Shown: one piece after another, positions 45,718-57,866 of the stretch
Layout of the letters: each line of letters begins with the position of its first letter
Position numbering within the stretch: the stretch's first letter is position 1
From: Cystobasidium ongulense
Lineage: Eukaryota; Basidiomycota; Cystobasidiomycetes; Cystobasidiales; Cystobasidiaceae
Reading direction: 5' to 3'
Length of the DNA stretch: 64,000 nucleotides
Assembly (NCBI GenBank): GCA_022835595.1
Contig: BQUP01000003.1
Span: 254,629-318,628, forward strand
The notes under the pieces: generated by a model
The model's input: the letters and a program-made list of their open reading frames with translations, nothing else
The model's database searches: none
What the model was told of the DNA's origin: nothing
Position numbers and translations under genes: made by a program

Positions 45718-48606
45718 ATGAACCGTCTCTCCACCTTCGCAAATGGAGTCCTGAACAAAGTAACCCCAAACTCGCGTATTCGAGCGTCAGCGTTAGACTT
45801 CCAAGATGCATCCAATCCATCTGGATTCGAATTCCATCCATATCAAAACATGAAAGATGATATACCATCGCACCCTACAGCCGTGTATCCTAAACCACTC
45901 AATTTACAAAGGAATAAAACTGAAAGAAATAGACTTCAAGGTATAATGCAGCGGAGGAATGCAGACCCTACTGTGTGTAAATCGAGTGAACAGAGAGGAA
46001 ACAGAGCAAACCGTTTCAAACGATTAATTACTATTGAGAGCGGGAGAAGAGCTTTCTTCGCTGTTTGGGTCTTGTTACATGCACTGGTTTTCGGCCTCGG
46101 CATGGTTCACTACTCCCTGAAAGGTGCGTGTTCTTGTACATACACTATGTCGCCTCTTCATCGCGCTTGCCTACCGTTTGCTTGTCTCTCCTGTTAAACT
46201 TCTGCTCCTCCACAGATAACCTCAATACCGCAAGATCAACCTTCGGATGGTCATTCGCAATTGCAAGAGCTTGCGCTCTAGTATTGCATGTCCAAGTTGC
46301 TGTTCTCCTCCTTCCAGCATGCAGAAATTTCCTCACTCTCCTCCGTCGAACGCAATTGAATAGCTTTATTCCATTCGATGCGAAGTAAGTTTTGCCCTCA
46401 ACTACCTTCACCCAAAATTCTTTACATCCGAAATATTGGCATGACAATCTGTGCTGAGAATTGCTTGCCCTTTGTGAAAACGAATAGTATTACATTTCAT
46501 AAATCTATAGGATGGGGTATCCTACTCTTTTCCATCATCCATACTTTAGCACACATGCGTAATTTCTATCGTTTTGCAAAAGTGACAAAAACTGGTGTTA
46601 TCGGATTCCTCAAGATGAATTTTGCAACTGTTCCAGTGAGCAACAAAAAGAAAGACCTCTCTTTCTATCTTTCACTTGCAAACATCGACGTATCCTTTTT
46701 CTTATAGGGAATTTCAGGATGGCTCATGTTTGTAATACTTGGTGTTATAATATGGTTCGCTATCGAAAAACGTAGACGTGCTCATTTCAATCGTTTTTGG
46801 TATTCACACCATCTTTGTGAGTTCTTCTCTTCTCCTCTCCTTTCCTATCTCATCTTTCTCTCTCGAATCTCAGCTTATAAGCTCATCTTCTTTCTTTTCT
46901 TTCTTCTTTGGGATGTAAATGATGGGCCAGTCATTTTCTTTTTCGCACTATGGCAATTACATGGAATGTTTTGCATGATTCCAACTGATAATACTACAAA
47001 ATGCGATTACTGGCAAGTTGCTGTTTTTTGGAAATATTTCTTATTTTCTGGTCTGGTGTTCGTTTTTGAACGTATTTTGAGGGAAGTTAGAAGTCGTCAT
47101 AGAACTTATATTAGTAAAATCGTTCGTGAGTCCCTTCCCTTCCGTTTAGGTCGGTTTCGCTTGTCGACCAATCCGAATAGATAGACAATTTTTGCTGATT
47201 CTTGATGAGTTTTGGGGGTGGTGTGAAAAAACAGAACATCCAGGTGATGTGATTGAAGTACAAATCAAGAAAGAAAAAATAAATCCAAAAGCAGGTCAAT
47301 ATATTTTTATTAATTGTCCTGAAATTTCATACTTTCAATGGCATCCTTTTACGTTAACTTCCGCACCTGAAGAAGATTTTATTTCTGTTAACATTAAGAT
47401 GGTTGGTGATTGGACTAAAGCTTTTGGATATACTTTGGGATGTGAATTTGGTCAAAATAAGGGAAAGAAAGAAGGGAGAGGTGATGTAGAAGGTGGCCCC
47501 GATAAGAGTAGGAGATCGGATAATACGCTCGTGGAAAATGTACCGCACAGAAAGGTACTGCCGAGAATTATGGTAGATGGACCTTTTGGTAGCGCAAGCG
47601 AGTGAGTTGATTTCCTAGAGCAATGGCCTTCTCCATGTGAAACTAGCTAAACAGGTATATATTGTTGCAGAGATTATCACAGTGAGTAAGTATCTATGAC
47701 ATTCCTAGAAGCACGTCGGTAATGGTCGTGAGTTATAATGGCATCTCTTGCAGAGTTCGAAGTCGTAATGCTATGTGCAGCTGGTATTGGCGGTAATCAA
47801 GGGACTGTTGGTTCAAGTGGAAAGGAGTATCTGCTAATTTCTTCGCCTTTCAAGTAACTCCTTTCGCCTCTATACTGAAATCGATCTGGTATCGTATGAA
47901 CTATCCTCAACCCGGCAAGAAAACACTTCTCAGCAAGATTTACTTTATCCATATTTGTCGAGATAGTAAGCTGGACAGTTGCGATCAGCGTTGCCGGCAT
48001 GCTCAGAAGCGCTAACATATTTTCGGCACTAGCGGTATCGGTTTCTTGGTTTAGATCGCTGCTGGCGGCCATCGAAGCACAAGACACCAATGGAGTATGG
48101 CGTTCGAGTTGACAGACATAAAACTTGCTCGTCTTGACTGACATTTCTTGTCTTCCCTCAGAACATTGAGATCACGACTTTTGTCACGCAGGCTATGAAA
48201 AATGATGATTACACAGTAAGGCTTGGTCGCTTCAAGCTCTGCCTGTTTATGACGATAGCTAATGCGACTGCTCAATAAACTTTCAGAATATCATGCTAGA
48301 AGATGTCGGTAACGACAAAGATGCAATTACCGGTCTTAGGGCACCTACTCATTACGGACGACCAAATTGGAATGCTATCTTTTCCAATATCAAAGACAAA
48401 CATCCCAATACCGAGTAAGACCCGTCTTGATTGATGTGTAGCTCGTGACTGGGGGTGTTAATGAACGATATCGAACCGTATTTAGGATCGGCACGCTCTT
48501 CTGCGGACCTGAAGCGCTCGGTTTTTCACTGCATAAAATGTGCGACCGGTGGACTTCAAGTGAAAAAAATGGTACGAAATTCGTCTTCATGAAGGAGAAC
48601 TTTTGA
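45718..48606 (+). CDS. NADPH oxidase (Nox), 639 aa
   Basis: Membrane flavocytochrome that transfers electrons from NADPH to oxygen to make superoxide; fungal Nox enzymes drive differentiation and hyphal growth. Thirteen exons (45718-46123, 46216-46384, 46488-46635, 46708-46816, 46931-47125, 47235-47601, 47671-47681, 47754-47792, 47855-47965, 48033-48094, 48162-48215, 48287-48414, 48486-48606) close at 639 residues. The haem His pairs have correct Nox spacing: 13 residues apart in HKSIGWGILLFSIIH and 12 apart between SHHL and LWQLH. FAD binding is WHPFTLTSAP; NADPH sites are GIGVTPFAS and CGPEALG. The end KFVFMKENF is typical. A 120-residue polar, basic N-terminus precedes the first span, longer than in Nox2-type enzymes, and points to the NoxB-like class. 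There is no EF-hand, so it is not NoxC/Nox5. Confidence 0.93.
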
Positions 48607-48699
48607 AGCGTCACTTCAACGGACGGACAGACGTGCAGGTTTGCTGCTGCTATCGATCTGCCCTAGAATTGGGAATTTATCTGTGCTGTGCAAGCTTTC

Positions 48700-51600
48700 T
48701 TACGGCAAACGACAACCGAATGGCGCGAGGTCTGGCGTAGTTCGGAACATGCTAACCCCTTCATCGCCGAGATCAAGTTCATCCTCGAAAGATACTTTCC
48801 TCCCTCTAGGCTTTGCCCCTTTTCTTCCGTGAGAATTGCTCCTTCGGAGGATAGGGCGCGGTTGCAATGCAGAAGTTGAATTAGATCTCGACCTTGATAA
48901 TGGACCCGGTGATGACATTCTCGGCGTAGAGAACATCTGATCGTCCGCTGACGAATAGCCTGATGTATCGTAATCGTCCATGAAAGCCCGAGCGTAATGA
49001 TCATTGTGATCCAGATGTCCAGGGCTGTACCCGTGACCGTGTCTTGACATTGTATCCCCATGACAGTGGGTATAGGGTTTGCGACAGGCAGCTTGGCCAT
49101 GCAGGTCAATACAAGAACAGGAGTGGTGGCCTAGCCAGTGTCTTTCAGGAGGCTGGAGCGGGCAACGCTGACCAGGGTAACCATGCGGAGTGTAGGATGG
49201 GTGGGGTGAACTCGAACGATATGCATTGTATAACGGCCGCGACGCGGGCGCCGCGTCGTAGTCACAGTCGCTGCAGTAGCTGCCTGGTGCCGGTGAATCT
49301 GGTCGATATCCATTGCCAGGCGTGGGGTAATGAGGATCCTGTTTCGACGAGAGACATTGTCCTTCTGGATCGAAAGGATCGTAGTCATAATGTAGAGGCT
49401 CATAAGAGCTCAGTCGATCTCGCAATTGATCAATTGTCATTTCACGGTCCAGCTCTGAATGGAAATGACAGCTGTCAGCTTTGGGAAGCCTTTGGTGTTC
49501 CTTTATAGGGGAAGCCTTCGATTATCTCCGCGTACCTCTTTTCAGTCTTGCATATTCAGCTTCCGTCATCATACCCAAATCTCTCATTATACCCTCATCA
49601 AGTCTTGCAATATCCCAATCATCAAGCTCCGCTTTCTCCCTCTCTAATTCTCTCTCAATCTGAAAATCTCTCCTTCCTAAATCGACTAATTTCTCTTGTA
49701 ATTCGTCTATTTTACGTTTTGCTTTCTCAAGCTTCACCCTCCATAACTCGTTTAATAATTGTTGAGAACGGGAAGAACTGGATGAAAGGTGAGCTTCTAG
49801 ATCTGAAGCGTACTGTTCCGCTTCAGCTGCTAACTGAGTGGGATCCGATCTATTCGCTTGGCGAGGGTAGGAAGAGCTTCGTCGGCGTCTTGGGCTCGGC
49901 ATAGAGTTACGAATGGCTTCTGCGATGTCATCATCGTTGTCTAGATCGCAAGGAAAGTCGCTACGGCCTGAATACGCATCCTCTGACCTGCTTCGAGGAC
50001 GAGCAAATGGTGTTGCGGGATAGCCAGATGCGCGAGAAGTATCCGTAAAAGGACTTCGACTTCTTGGTGAGGAAGAGAAATTGCTCAATTCTTCCATATC
50101 AGGAGTCAAGCCTGTTGACCTTGCATCTCTTGGTAGAGGAAAAGAAGAACTTCGTCCTCCACCTGTTCGAGGATTTCCTCCTGGGTCTAATTGAGTACGC
50201 AACGTTCGTGAGCCCGGCGAAGACATGATAGAAGGAACAGCTACGGCGTACGGTCTCCGAGCTCTTTCAATGGGTAAAGTAGAGACAGGTCGCAATTTGT
50301 TTATGTCACCGTCATTAAAGGACCGAGAGGGAGTTCCAGACCGACCAAAATCGCTAGATAGCGAGGCGTGTCGAGATGTGGGTGAAATTCGAGTGCGGTC
50401 AACCATTATTGGGTCCGAGCAGACATTCCTATGGTAGTCATTACTGTTCGGATCAAACGCAACGGTCGCTTCGCTGTCAATTGATCGGGCCGAGCGAGTA
50501 GAAGGCGAGCTTGGATATACTGGCTGCAAGTGATGATCCCCAGACACATTCTCGCCGTTGTTCCTAGACACACCCGCTCCAGGAGGTTGCAAACCTCCGA
50601 GGAACGGCAAGCTTTCGGATACTAGATCTGCTGTCGCATTCGAGGAACCGGATGGGTATCTCACTGGCTCGGAGTTCGATCTTGCAGGTAGGTGTGTAGC
50701 AGGCAGTGATGTGGAGGAAGTGGCTTGAGTAGATGCACTTCGACCAGATCTCTTTCGTTGGACTTCAGCTCTCAATCCCGGCGGCACAGGCGGAAGAGGT
50801 GGGGGTCGCCTGTGAGAAGCACGAGTCGAACGAGGCGTCCCTAGTTGTGAGAATGTTGGTGTTGTGTTTGATGACATGATTGGTGCGGGAGGAGCAAGCA
50901 AACTGAGACTAAGTGCATTTGCATTCTGTGGAAGCGGTGCCAGTAAGGGAGGAAACATCGGTAGCATTCGCGACGGTCTTGCTATTGTCGGAGGCGAGGT
51001 TTGCGCAGTACTAGCATTGCTTGCATTCTCCAATTCAGGTACAGTTCCAGCAGGAGACAAGGTACCAGAACTATGCAATGGGCTTAGCGTTCTGTTTGAA
51101 CCTGTACCTGGACTACGAAGCATTGCATGGGGTGAGGACATTGGTGGAAGCGGTACCAGAGGAGGCCCGAAGTTTCTTCCTGCATTTGGAGTCGCATCGT
51201 ATGGTGGAGGAGGGCTGCGTATGGCCGTAGAGCCGGTAGACGAGCCTGATGAGGAGTCGTTGACTCTTGTCTGCATATGATCTCTGCTGTTGGTGTCTAA
51301 GGTCTGCGATATACCGGGGTGTGTAGACACCGAGTTTGGCCTAGTGCGCGGTCTCGTAAATTGGGCTGCATTGTCGTTCGCACTGCGCCACGTACCACCT
51401 TCGCGAGAACTAGACTGTTCAGGGAGTGGCTCGGGAGGTAGAGGCCTTCTTGGTCGACGATGTGCGATTCTACTGGTGGGAAGGTGTAGCCAGTATATCC
51501 GTCCAGATCTGAGAGCAAAGCAGAGCAGACACGTGAAAATGAACATGTTGGACATACAGCATTGCGGCGAGTGCGTGGTGTGATTTGTGTTGCAGGCACA

Positions 51601-52035
51601 GCACTTCATCAGCGTTAATGAACGGATGGGCTGCTCGTGGAGACATGATAGACTCACACTGCATCATGTCGCTCCACCCATCCAACAGGCTTAGGAAAGT
51701 AGCAAGAGCACAACACACCATGAGTTGATCGCGCGCATTGTATGTTCGACACGAATCCAGTAGAAACTCACGAGCTCCGAAGGGCTGCCAGGGTCTGTCT
51801 CGATTCGCATAGCTTCTTCGTGTTGTGTGCCGAAGGTACTGTAAGTAACGTCAGTACACCAGCAGGGAAGTAAACGATAAGCATAAGCAAGACCAATACA
51901 GCAGCTTCTTCGGTCGTTGCTGCTCTGTGCTGCTCTTTTGTCAGACAACACAAGCTTTTCCTTCAATGTGCTGATCCGTCTTTGAACTGCTTGATTGCTT
52001 TGGCTGGTGAACGGCTCATGGCCATGGCGAGACAC
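48700..52035 (-). CDS. Ser/Pro-rich coiled-coil protein of unknown function, 5' end unresolved
   Basis: I do not recognise a family. The large exon runs from about 51500 to 49514 and joins the last exon (about 49447-48700) through a GTACGC donor, linking YARLKR to ELDREMTIDQLRD. Upstream coding sequence around 51856-51655 reads RPWQPFGAREFLLDSC and QLMVCCALATFLSLLDG, a hydrophobic stretch that could be a membrane span. It reaches the large exon by an intron near 51657-51515. The middle is Ser/Pro-rich with polyproline strings (SPPPPYDAT, RRPPPLPP). A long heptad region (LNELWRVKLEKAKRKIDELQ and following) forms a coiled coil, and the C-terminal exon is rich in His, Tyr and Pro with several Cys. 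The start was not found; candidates lie near 52035, but the frame needs another intron. Confidence 0.55.
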
Positions 52036-52537
52036 GACGCCGTACGACTCGCCGTACTGACCGTTCTAAAGGCCAACTACAGGAGTGAGCGAGGCTGCGA
52101 CTGCGTCTGAATCTGTCCTAGCATACGGTAGCAGAGAAGAGGGTGCTCGCTGCGCGCTCGCGCCTGGAGGCTGGAAGCTGGGGCACGTGCCGCACGTGGA
52201 CGGTCCGGTGCAAAGAAGAAGCTTCGACTCTCGAAGGCAGAGGAGAGCGCTGGAACACATGTATTGCATCCGACTGGTACCATGGACTCAATTGCTTTGC
52301 AGCAACCTCGCAGAGCCTTCTCACAGCTTTCCATCGCATCGCTGAAAATTCTCCTCACTTGGGAAACGATCAGCTTTTCAGTGGCGACCTTCTTCTTGCA
52401 AATTTGAACTTTCTTGCACGCTTGCTCTTTCTCTTTCTGCATACTCTCTTCAGATTTATAACTGAAAGAGTTGAATACATACTTCGTTTTATTACACCCC
52501 TTAATCTTATCCCATCCCTCCTCCCATCACATTCACA
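52036..52537. other. divergent intergenic with pyrimidine-rich leader
   Basis: About 500 bases upstream of the nucleolin-like gene. The last 150 bases are strongly C/T-rich on the plus strand (for example CTCTTTCTCTTTCTGC), as in promoters and leaders of highly expressed fungal genes. No gene is supported. Confidence 0.4.
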
Positions 52538-54455
52538 ATGGGCAAAGCTGCTAAAGTTAAGCAAAATCCTGCTGCCTCTAAGGCAAATGGCAGCGTCACA
52601 TCAAAGCCTGAAGCCGCTGCAAAGCAACCTGCTGCTGCCGCTGCCACCAATGGCAAGGCTGGCAAGAAGGACAAGAAGGCCAAGGCCGTCCCTGTAAAGG
52701 AGCCAACTCCCGAAGCTTCCAGCTCCGATGAAGATTCTGACGAGGAAGATTCTGATGATGAGGAAGATTCTGATGACAGCGACGACGAGGAGGTGAGTTC
52801 AGCATTTGCCATGAGGCTGTCCCTTCTCTCTCTCTCTGTGCTCTTTATATTTATACTGACCTCCTATCACCGTCCTCCCAATCTCCTCCAGGTCAAGCCT
52901 GTAGCTAAACCCGCTGCAAAGGCTGCCAGCAACGCTGCTACCAACGCAAAGACTGCCGTCGCAAAGACTGCCACACAAGCAAAGGAAGCTGTCAAGGGCA
53001 AGGTCAACGCTGCTGCCAAGGCCGTTGAGGCTACCACTGCCGCCGCTACTTCTTCCGATGACGATTCCTCCGATGAAGATTCTTCCGACGAAGAAGAATC
53101 TGCTGCCGCAGCTACTGCTGCTGCCGTCAAGGACACCGCTGCCAAGAAGGGCAAGCAGGCTGTCGAGGCCACAAAGACTGCTGTAGCCAAGGCTACCGAA
53201 GAGACCTCCGACAGTGATGATAGCGATGACAGCGAGGATGCCGAGGTGAGTTTTGCTTGAGGCTGTCCATCACTATCTTGGCCGATTTATTGATGGCAAC
53301 GCTTCTCTTCTCTATCAGGCTGCCCCTAAGGCTGGAAACAAGCGATCCGCTGAAGAGTCTGGTTCTGACTCCGACTCCGATGAGGTGAGTCTGTCTCTGC
53401 CGGGGTTGTTACAAGTATAAATGCAGGATCACTTCTAACGCCTTCTTCCTCTCTCCAGGACTCCGATGAAGAAATGGAGGGTGCCCCCGAGACCAAGAAG
53501 GACAGCAAGCCTGCTGCCAAGAAGGCTAAGGTTGATGAAGACCCCAACGCTACCAACACCGTCTACGTCGGTGGTCTATCATGGGGTGTCGACGAGGCTG
53601 CCCTAAAGGAATACTTCTCTCACTACGGTGATATCTCTTCCGTCCGTATCATCACCGACTCCAACTCTGGCAAGAGCAAGGGTTTCGGATACGTCGATTT
53701 CGTTGAAAAGTCATCTGCTACTGCTTCGCTCGAGCTCAACGAGACCGAATGGGAAGGACGAACCGTCAAGGTCAACTACTCTCAGCCCAAGGCAGACCGA
53801 GGTGCTGCCGCTAACGGCGCACCAAAGAGGGTCTTCAACGACGAACTCTCTGCTCCTTCGCAAACTCTTTTCGTTGGAAACCTACCTTTCTCTGCCACTG
53901 AAGATCAAGTTTGGGAAATCTTCGGTGAATACGGTAAAGTCTCTTCCGTTCGTCTACCAACAGACAAGGAAGATGGGCGACCAAAAGGATTCGGTTATGT
54001 CGAATTCTTGTCTCAGGAAGATGCTTCCAAGGCTTGCGAAGCTGGACGTGGCGCTGGTCTAGAAATTGATGGACGTCAACTCAGACTGGACTTCTCCACT
54101 CCCCGACCTCCTCGTGAGGAAGGTGGATTCGGCGGTGGCGGCAGAGGCGGGTTCGTTGACCGTGGACGTGGAGGAGGAAGAGGTCGCGGAGGTGGGGGCC
54201 GAGGCCGTGGCGGCTTCTCTGACCGTGGAGGAGGACGAGGAGGCTTTTCGGATAGAGGCAGAGGAGGAGGGGATCGCGGCCGTGGTGCCCCAAGAGGTAA
54301 GCTTTATTGAAGTCTTCCGCTGTCAGCCTTTTACTGACGATCTCTCTCTTCTCTCAGGACGTGGAGGCATGGATGGTGGATGGGGAGGCCGCGGCAAGGC
54401 AGTCCGCACAGGTGCTGCTTTACCAAGCGAGGGCAAGAAGATCTCCTTCGACTAA
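52538..54455 (+). CDS. NSR1: nucleolin-like protein (Nsr1/Gar2 type), 536 aa
   Basis: Nucleolar protein for pre-rRNA processing and small-subunit assembly. Five exons (52538-52792, 52892-53245, 53319-53384, 53459-54296, 54358-54455) close at 536 residues. The N-terminal third alternates Lys/Ala-rich stretches with acidic Ser/Asp/Glu blocks such as SSDEDSDEEDSDDEEDSDD, which are casein-kinase-2-like sites. Two RRMs follow: RRM1 with TVYVGGLSWGVDE and SKGFGYVDF, RRM2 with TLFVGNLPFSATE and PKGFGYVEF. A GAR domain of RGG repeats precedes the terminal box AVRTGAALPSEGKKISF. Three of the four introns start directly after GAG codons in acidic blocks. The gene has a pyrimidine-rich leader. Confidence 0.94.
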
Positions 54456-55340
54456 ATCTATCTCTTTCGAGAGCATAGTGGACAGTCGTTAAGGCAGAGT
54501 CTGAACATATTTTTGTTTCATTCGGTCCCATTATTGTTCGGTTGGCTGGCTTGAGGATTAGCCTCTTTCGAGGTTCACTACGGACTTTTCTTGAAAAGCT
54601 CCGCTTGTTTCCTTTCGTGGGGGCTCATTACTTTCCCGGATGGCTCGTTACTTTTGATGCGATTATAATTGAACGGCACGTCGGTTACTGTCACTTTGTA
54701 TGATGATTCTTTGGGATCGTTCGTACAACTTGATGTCCCAACATGTTTTGAAAAACATAAGTCCCTGTTTCCCGGCCCCATGTTGTCCCTATTACCGATC
54801 CAAAAGCTAGAGGGGTTCCAACTCCTACATCTAGCCTTATACCCATGCAATGATACCTTCTTTTAAAGGTTATAGACTTCGCATTATGCAAGTCGTCGTC
54901 CCCGTCGTTTTACTTGTCCCCGTCGTGCCCGCTTTCCTTCTGCTTTCCGGTACTCCGGTTAGCTTTGTTGTAACAAAGGCACCTCGTAATTTCTTGTTAC
55001 TCTTACGCGCAATGCATCAGACTTTACTTCATCCATGACTTGTCCTTATCTTTTTGCTTCTTGCTACATACCTTTCTCCTAAATCACTTGTGGGAAGTCA
55101 GCCTACGACCAGCCTGCACACTGTAGAAGCTAGATGTACCGCGTGTAAGCAGTCTTCATCTTCAAAATATATTGCCACCAAGTATTGCGCTGACGGTTGC
55201 GCCTCGCTGTGATAAGCGTAGATTGTCAGTCTTCTTCAAACCACTCACAATATCAGAAAGGATTGACCTAGACATACCTGCGCTTCCCTCACCCTCCAAC
55301 ATCTGCACCACGGCTGTGAAGTGCCCCACAGTCAGTCATC
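54456..55340. other. intergenic
   Basis: About 885 bases between the nucleolin-like and BSD-domain genes, both on the plus strand. Short open frames on both strands have no motif or splice partner. I see nothing supported beyond the promoter of the next gene. Confidence 0.45.
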
Positions 55341-57367
55341 ATGGACCTGTACGGCAGCTGGGATCCATCGCTCGCGTCAAGCAGCGGAGCCAACACGCCT
55401 GTAAGGGAGACCGCCGACAGCACCAACACAGCTGGTACCGAAGACAATGTACCTGGCTCATCAGGTACCTCTGCCTCGACATCCTCTGCTACAGCAGCAG
55501 CGACCAAGGCAAGGTCACCTACTATCGAGCAGGAGATTGAACAGATGGGAACGCTAGTCTCGGGCATGGGCAAGAACCTAGGCAGCTATTGGAGTAGCTT
55601 TCGACGACAGGTGAGCGTACAAACGACTTGTGCAATGGCGCGCCGTTCCGCCTTCATGGCTGTAAACGCTTAAGACGCGCGCCGTCCCTGCTGGCAAGGG
55701 CACTCGTCATGGCAGAATGCACTGTTTCAGCTCCGGAGCTGACCATGTGTAATTTCCCTACATGAACAGAGCGAGGCGGCTATTAAACAATCCCAAGCTC
55801 TGGCATCTAGTGCAGCTAAGGACTTGACACCCTACCTCGACAAGGCGAAAGCGGAGCTGGACAAGCTGAATGAGCAGGCCAAGGCCTCAGCAGCAGCCGG
55901 ACAAGCAGCTGCTATTTCGGAACTAGGTGTCAATCCTGATAATCCGTCTGTCGTACTGAAAGCTTCTCACGAGGATAAAGGCAAAGGCGTTGATAGGGAA
56001 GGAGGCGATGGTCCCACATCACCAGCCGGTAGCACCAGAACGCTTGTGCCTGAGTCATCCAATGAAGAAAGCAAACCCATCGTGACTGCAACCGCGTTCT
56101 TCTCCAAACTACAAACTCAGCTCTCAAGCAATCCAAACTTCCAGAATTTCCAGCACACATTTCAGAACATGCAGCATGAATTGAAACACAAAGTTGACGA
56201 CTTTAGCAAGATTGACATACACGAAGCGAAGGAAAAGTATGAGAAAGCTATGAACTCTAGCGAGAAATACTGGAAAGTCGCGAGTAAGGAGCTCACCGAC
56301 CTGTTTGGTGAGGTAGTATCGATTGTACCTCCAGAAGGATATGCCGGAGAAGGACAGGGTCAGCCTAGCGGAGCCGCTGGAAAAGCGGCCGACAAGCGAA
56401 AGAAAGATGCAGCTGTCGCTGCTGCTGGACGCAAAGAGATGCTTTTACATCGCGTAAGGTCTGAGCCTGCTATCTTGTTAGTCGACCCAGCCGAAGCACC
56501 TGCCGCAGTGGGTGCTACAACAAGCGAAACGAGCGGTGATGATAAGAAGGAGACACATGCGGATACGAGAGATGCCTTTGCTACATTCTCGAAATCGATA
56601 CAAGAGACAGGTGGTGTAGAGAGTGGGAAGTGGAAAGCAAGAATTAAGGCCGAGCTGGACAATGAAGAAGGAGGCGCCGCTTTAAATCAGACTTACGACA
56701 GCGTTGGTGAGTGCCTGCTTCAGCTTCAGCTGTTATCACACGGACCTGGTCTGACGCGCCTTCCGATCTCAGTGCCAAGTAAGATCTCGGAAGAGGCGTT
56801 CTGGACCCGCTACTTCTTCCGCAAGCAGCAGATCGAGGAGGATGAAGCTCGACGGAGGGAGATTCTAGAAGGTATGTCATTTTGGCCTTCACTCCAAGTC
56901 GGTTTGGGAAATATCTGACCGTTCACTTCCTACTTCCAGGCGCTGCTCAGCAAGAAGAAGAGGACTTCAGTTGGGATATGGAGGATGAATCTGCTTCGTC
57001 TGCCGCTCCTGAAGACTATGAACAAGCAGAAGACAAAGTTCGCGCGTCAAGTGATTCTGTATCGACACCAAAGCTAGGCGGTCAAGCCAAGATGGCTGAA
57101 GCGAACTCTTCCCCTGCCGCTTCAGACGAGGTTGATGCGAGCTGGTCCTCGCCAGTTGAGCCAGCCTCGCCACTCACTAGCGTGGGCCAAACAGCTGAGA
57201 TAGCAAGCGTCGAATTTGGTGCGAAGTCGGCTAGAAACTCATCTGAAGAAGGGACATCGTCAAGCTACGATGTCGTCAGTGCTGGCGATGTGTCAAGTCC
57301 AAAAACTGAGAAAGTACCTGCAAGAAAGGGACAAGATAGTAACGACAGTGATTCTGACTGGGAGTAG
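55341..57367 (+). CDS. BSD-domain protein (BSDC1/Dos2-like), 577 aa
   Basis: Cytosolic or membrane-associated protein of the BSDC1/Dos2 family; molecular role poorly known. Four exons (55341-55610, 55770-56706, 56773-56871, 56940-57367) close at 577 residues. The N-terminus has LYGSWDPSLAS and GTLVSGMGKNLGSYWSSF, a conserved N-terminal helix of this family, followed by long Ala/Lys/Glu-rich helices. The BSD domain is at about residues 395-440, with the hallmark FWTRYFFRKQQIEEDE following KISEEA. An acidic Ser-rich tail ends in DSNDSDSDWE, where the final Trp-Glu is family-typical. No membrane segment is visible. TFIIH p62 also has BSD domains, but the rest does not fit it. Confidence 0.85.
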
Positions 57368-57866
57368 AGGCATTTCAAGAGATTTAGAATTATGGACAAC
57401 TGTATCATGTTTGTATTGCTGATTACCCTTACTTGACGAAATGCAATGTTGATAATCTTCGGGGGACGCCGGGGTCTTCCGAAGGAAAAGCCTAAGTTAC
57501 AATTGCCTGTTCGTAGAAGCAAGCACTGTTGTGGAAGCAAGACGCTTGACATACAAGTGTGTGTTTCCGAAAATTGTGGTTTGTAGCTATATTTCATAGA
57601 TAAGTTTTTTTAAGATCATAAAGAATGCTGCTACATTATTTCAGAGCGCGAAAAATAGTTTAGAACTAGAAATCCTAGATACAGTTTAGAAGAGTAAATC
57701 CCTGTCGACAGAGGTGTTTTGGTAATTTCATTGTCCTTTGTTTCGATCTCATTTGTTTTTAGACGTCTTTCTCAATTAAAGCCTTTCGAGTCCAGCTCAA
57801 AAGGTTCAGGTAAATCGTTCAGATGCATATCGAAGTCTTCATTCGTTTTTGTGAAGAGACAGAAAC
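57368..57866. other. convergent intergenic
   Basis: About 500 AT-rich bases between two 3' ends. No exon or RNA gene is supported; it presumably holds both 3' UTRs. Confidence 0.4.
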
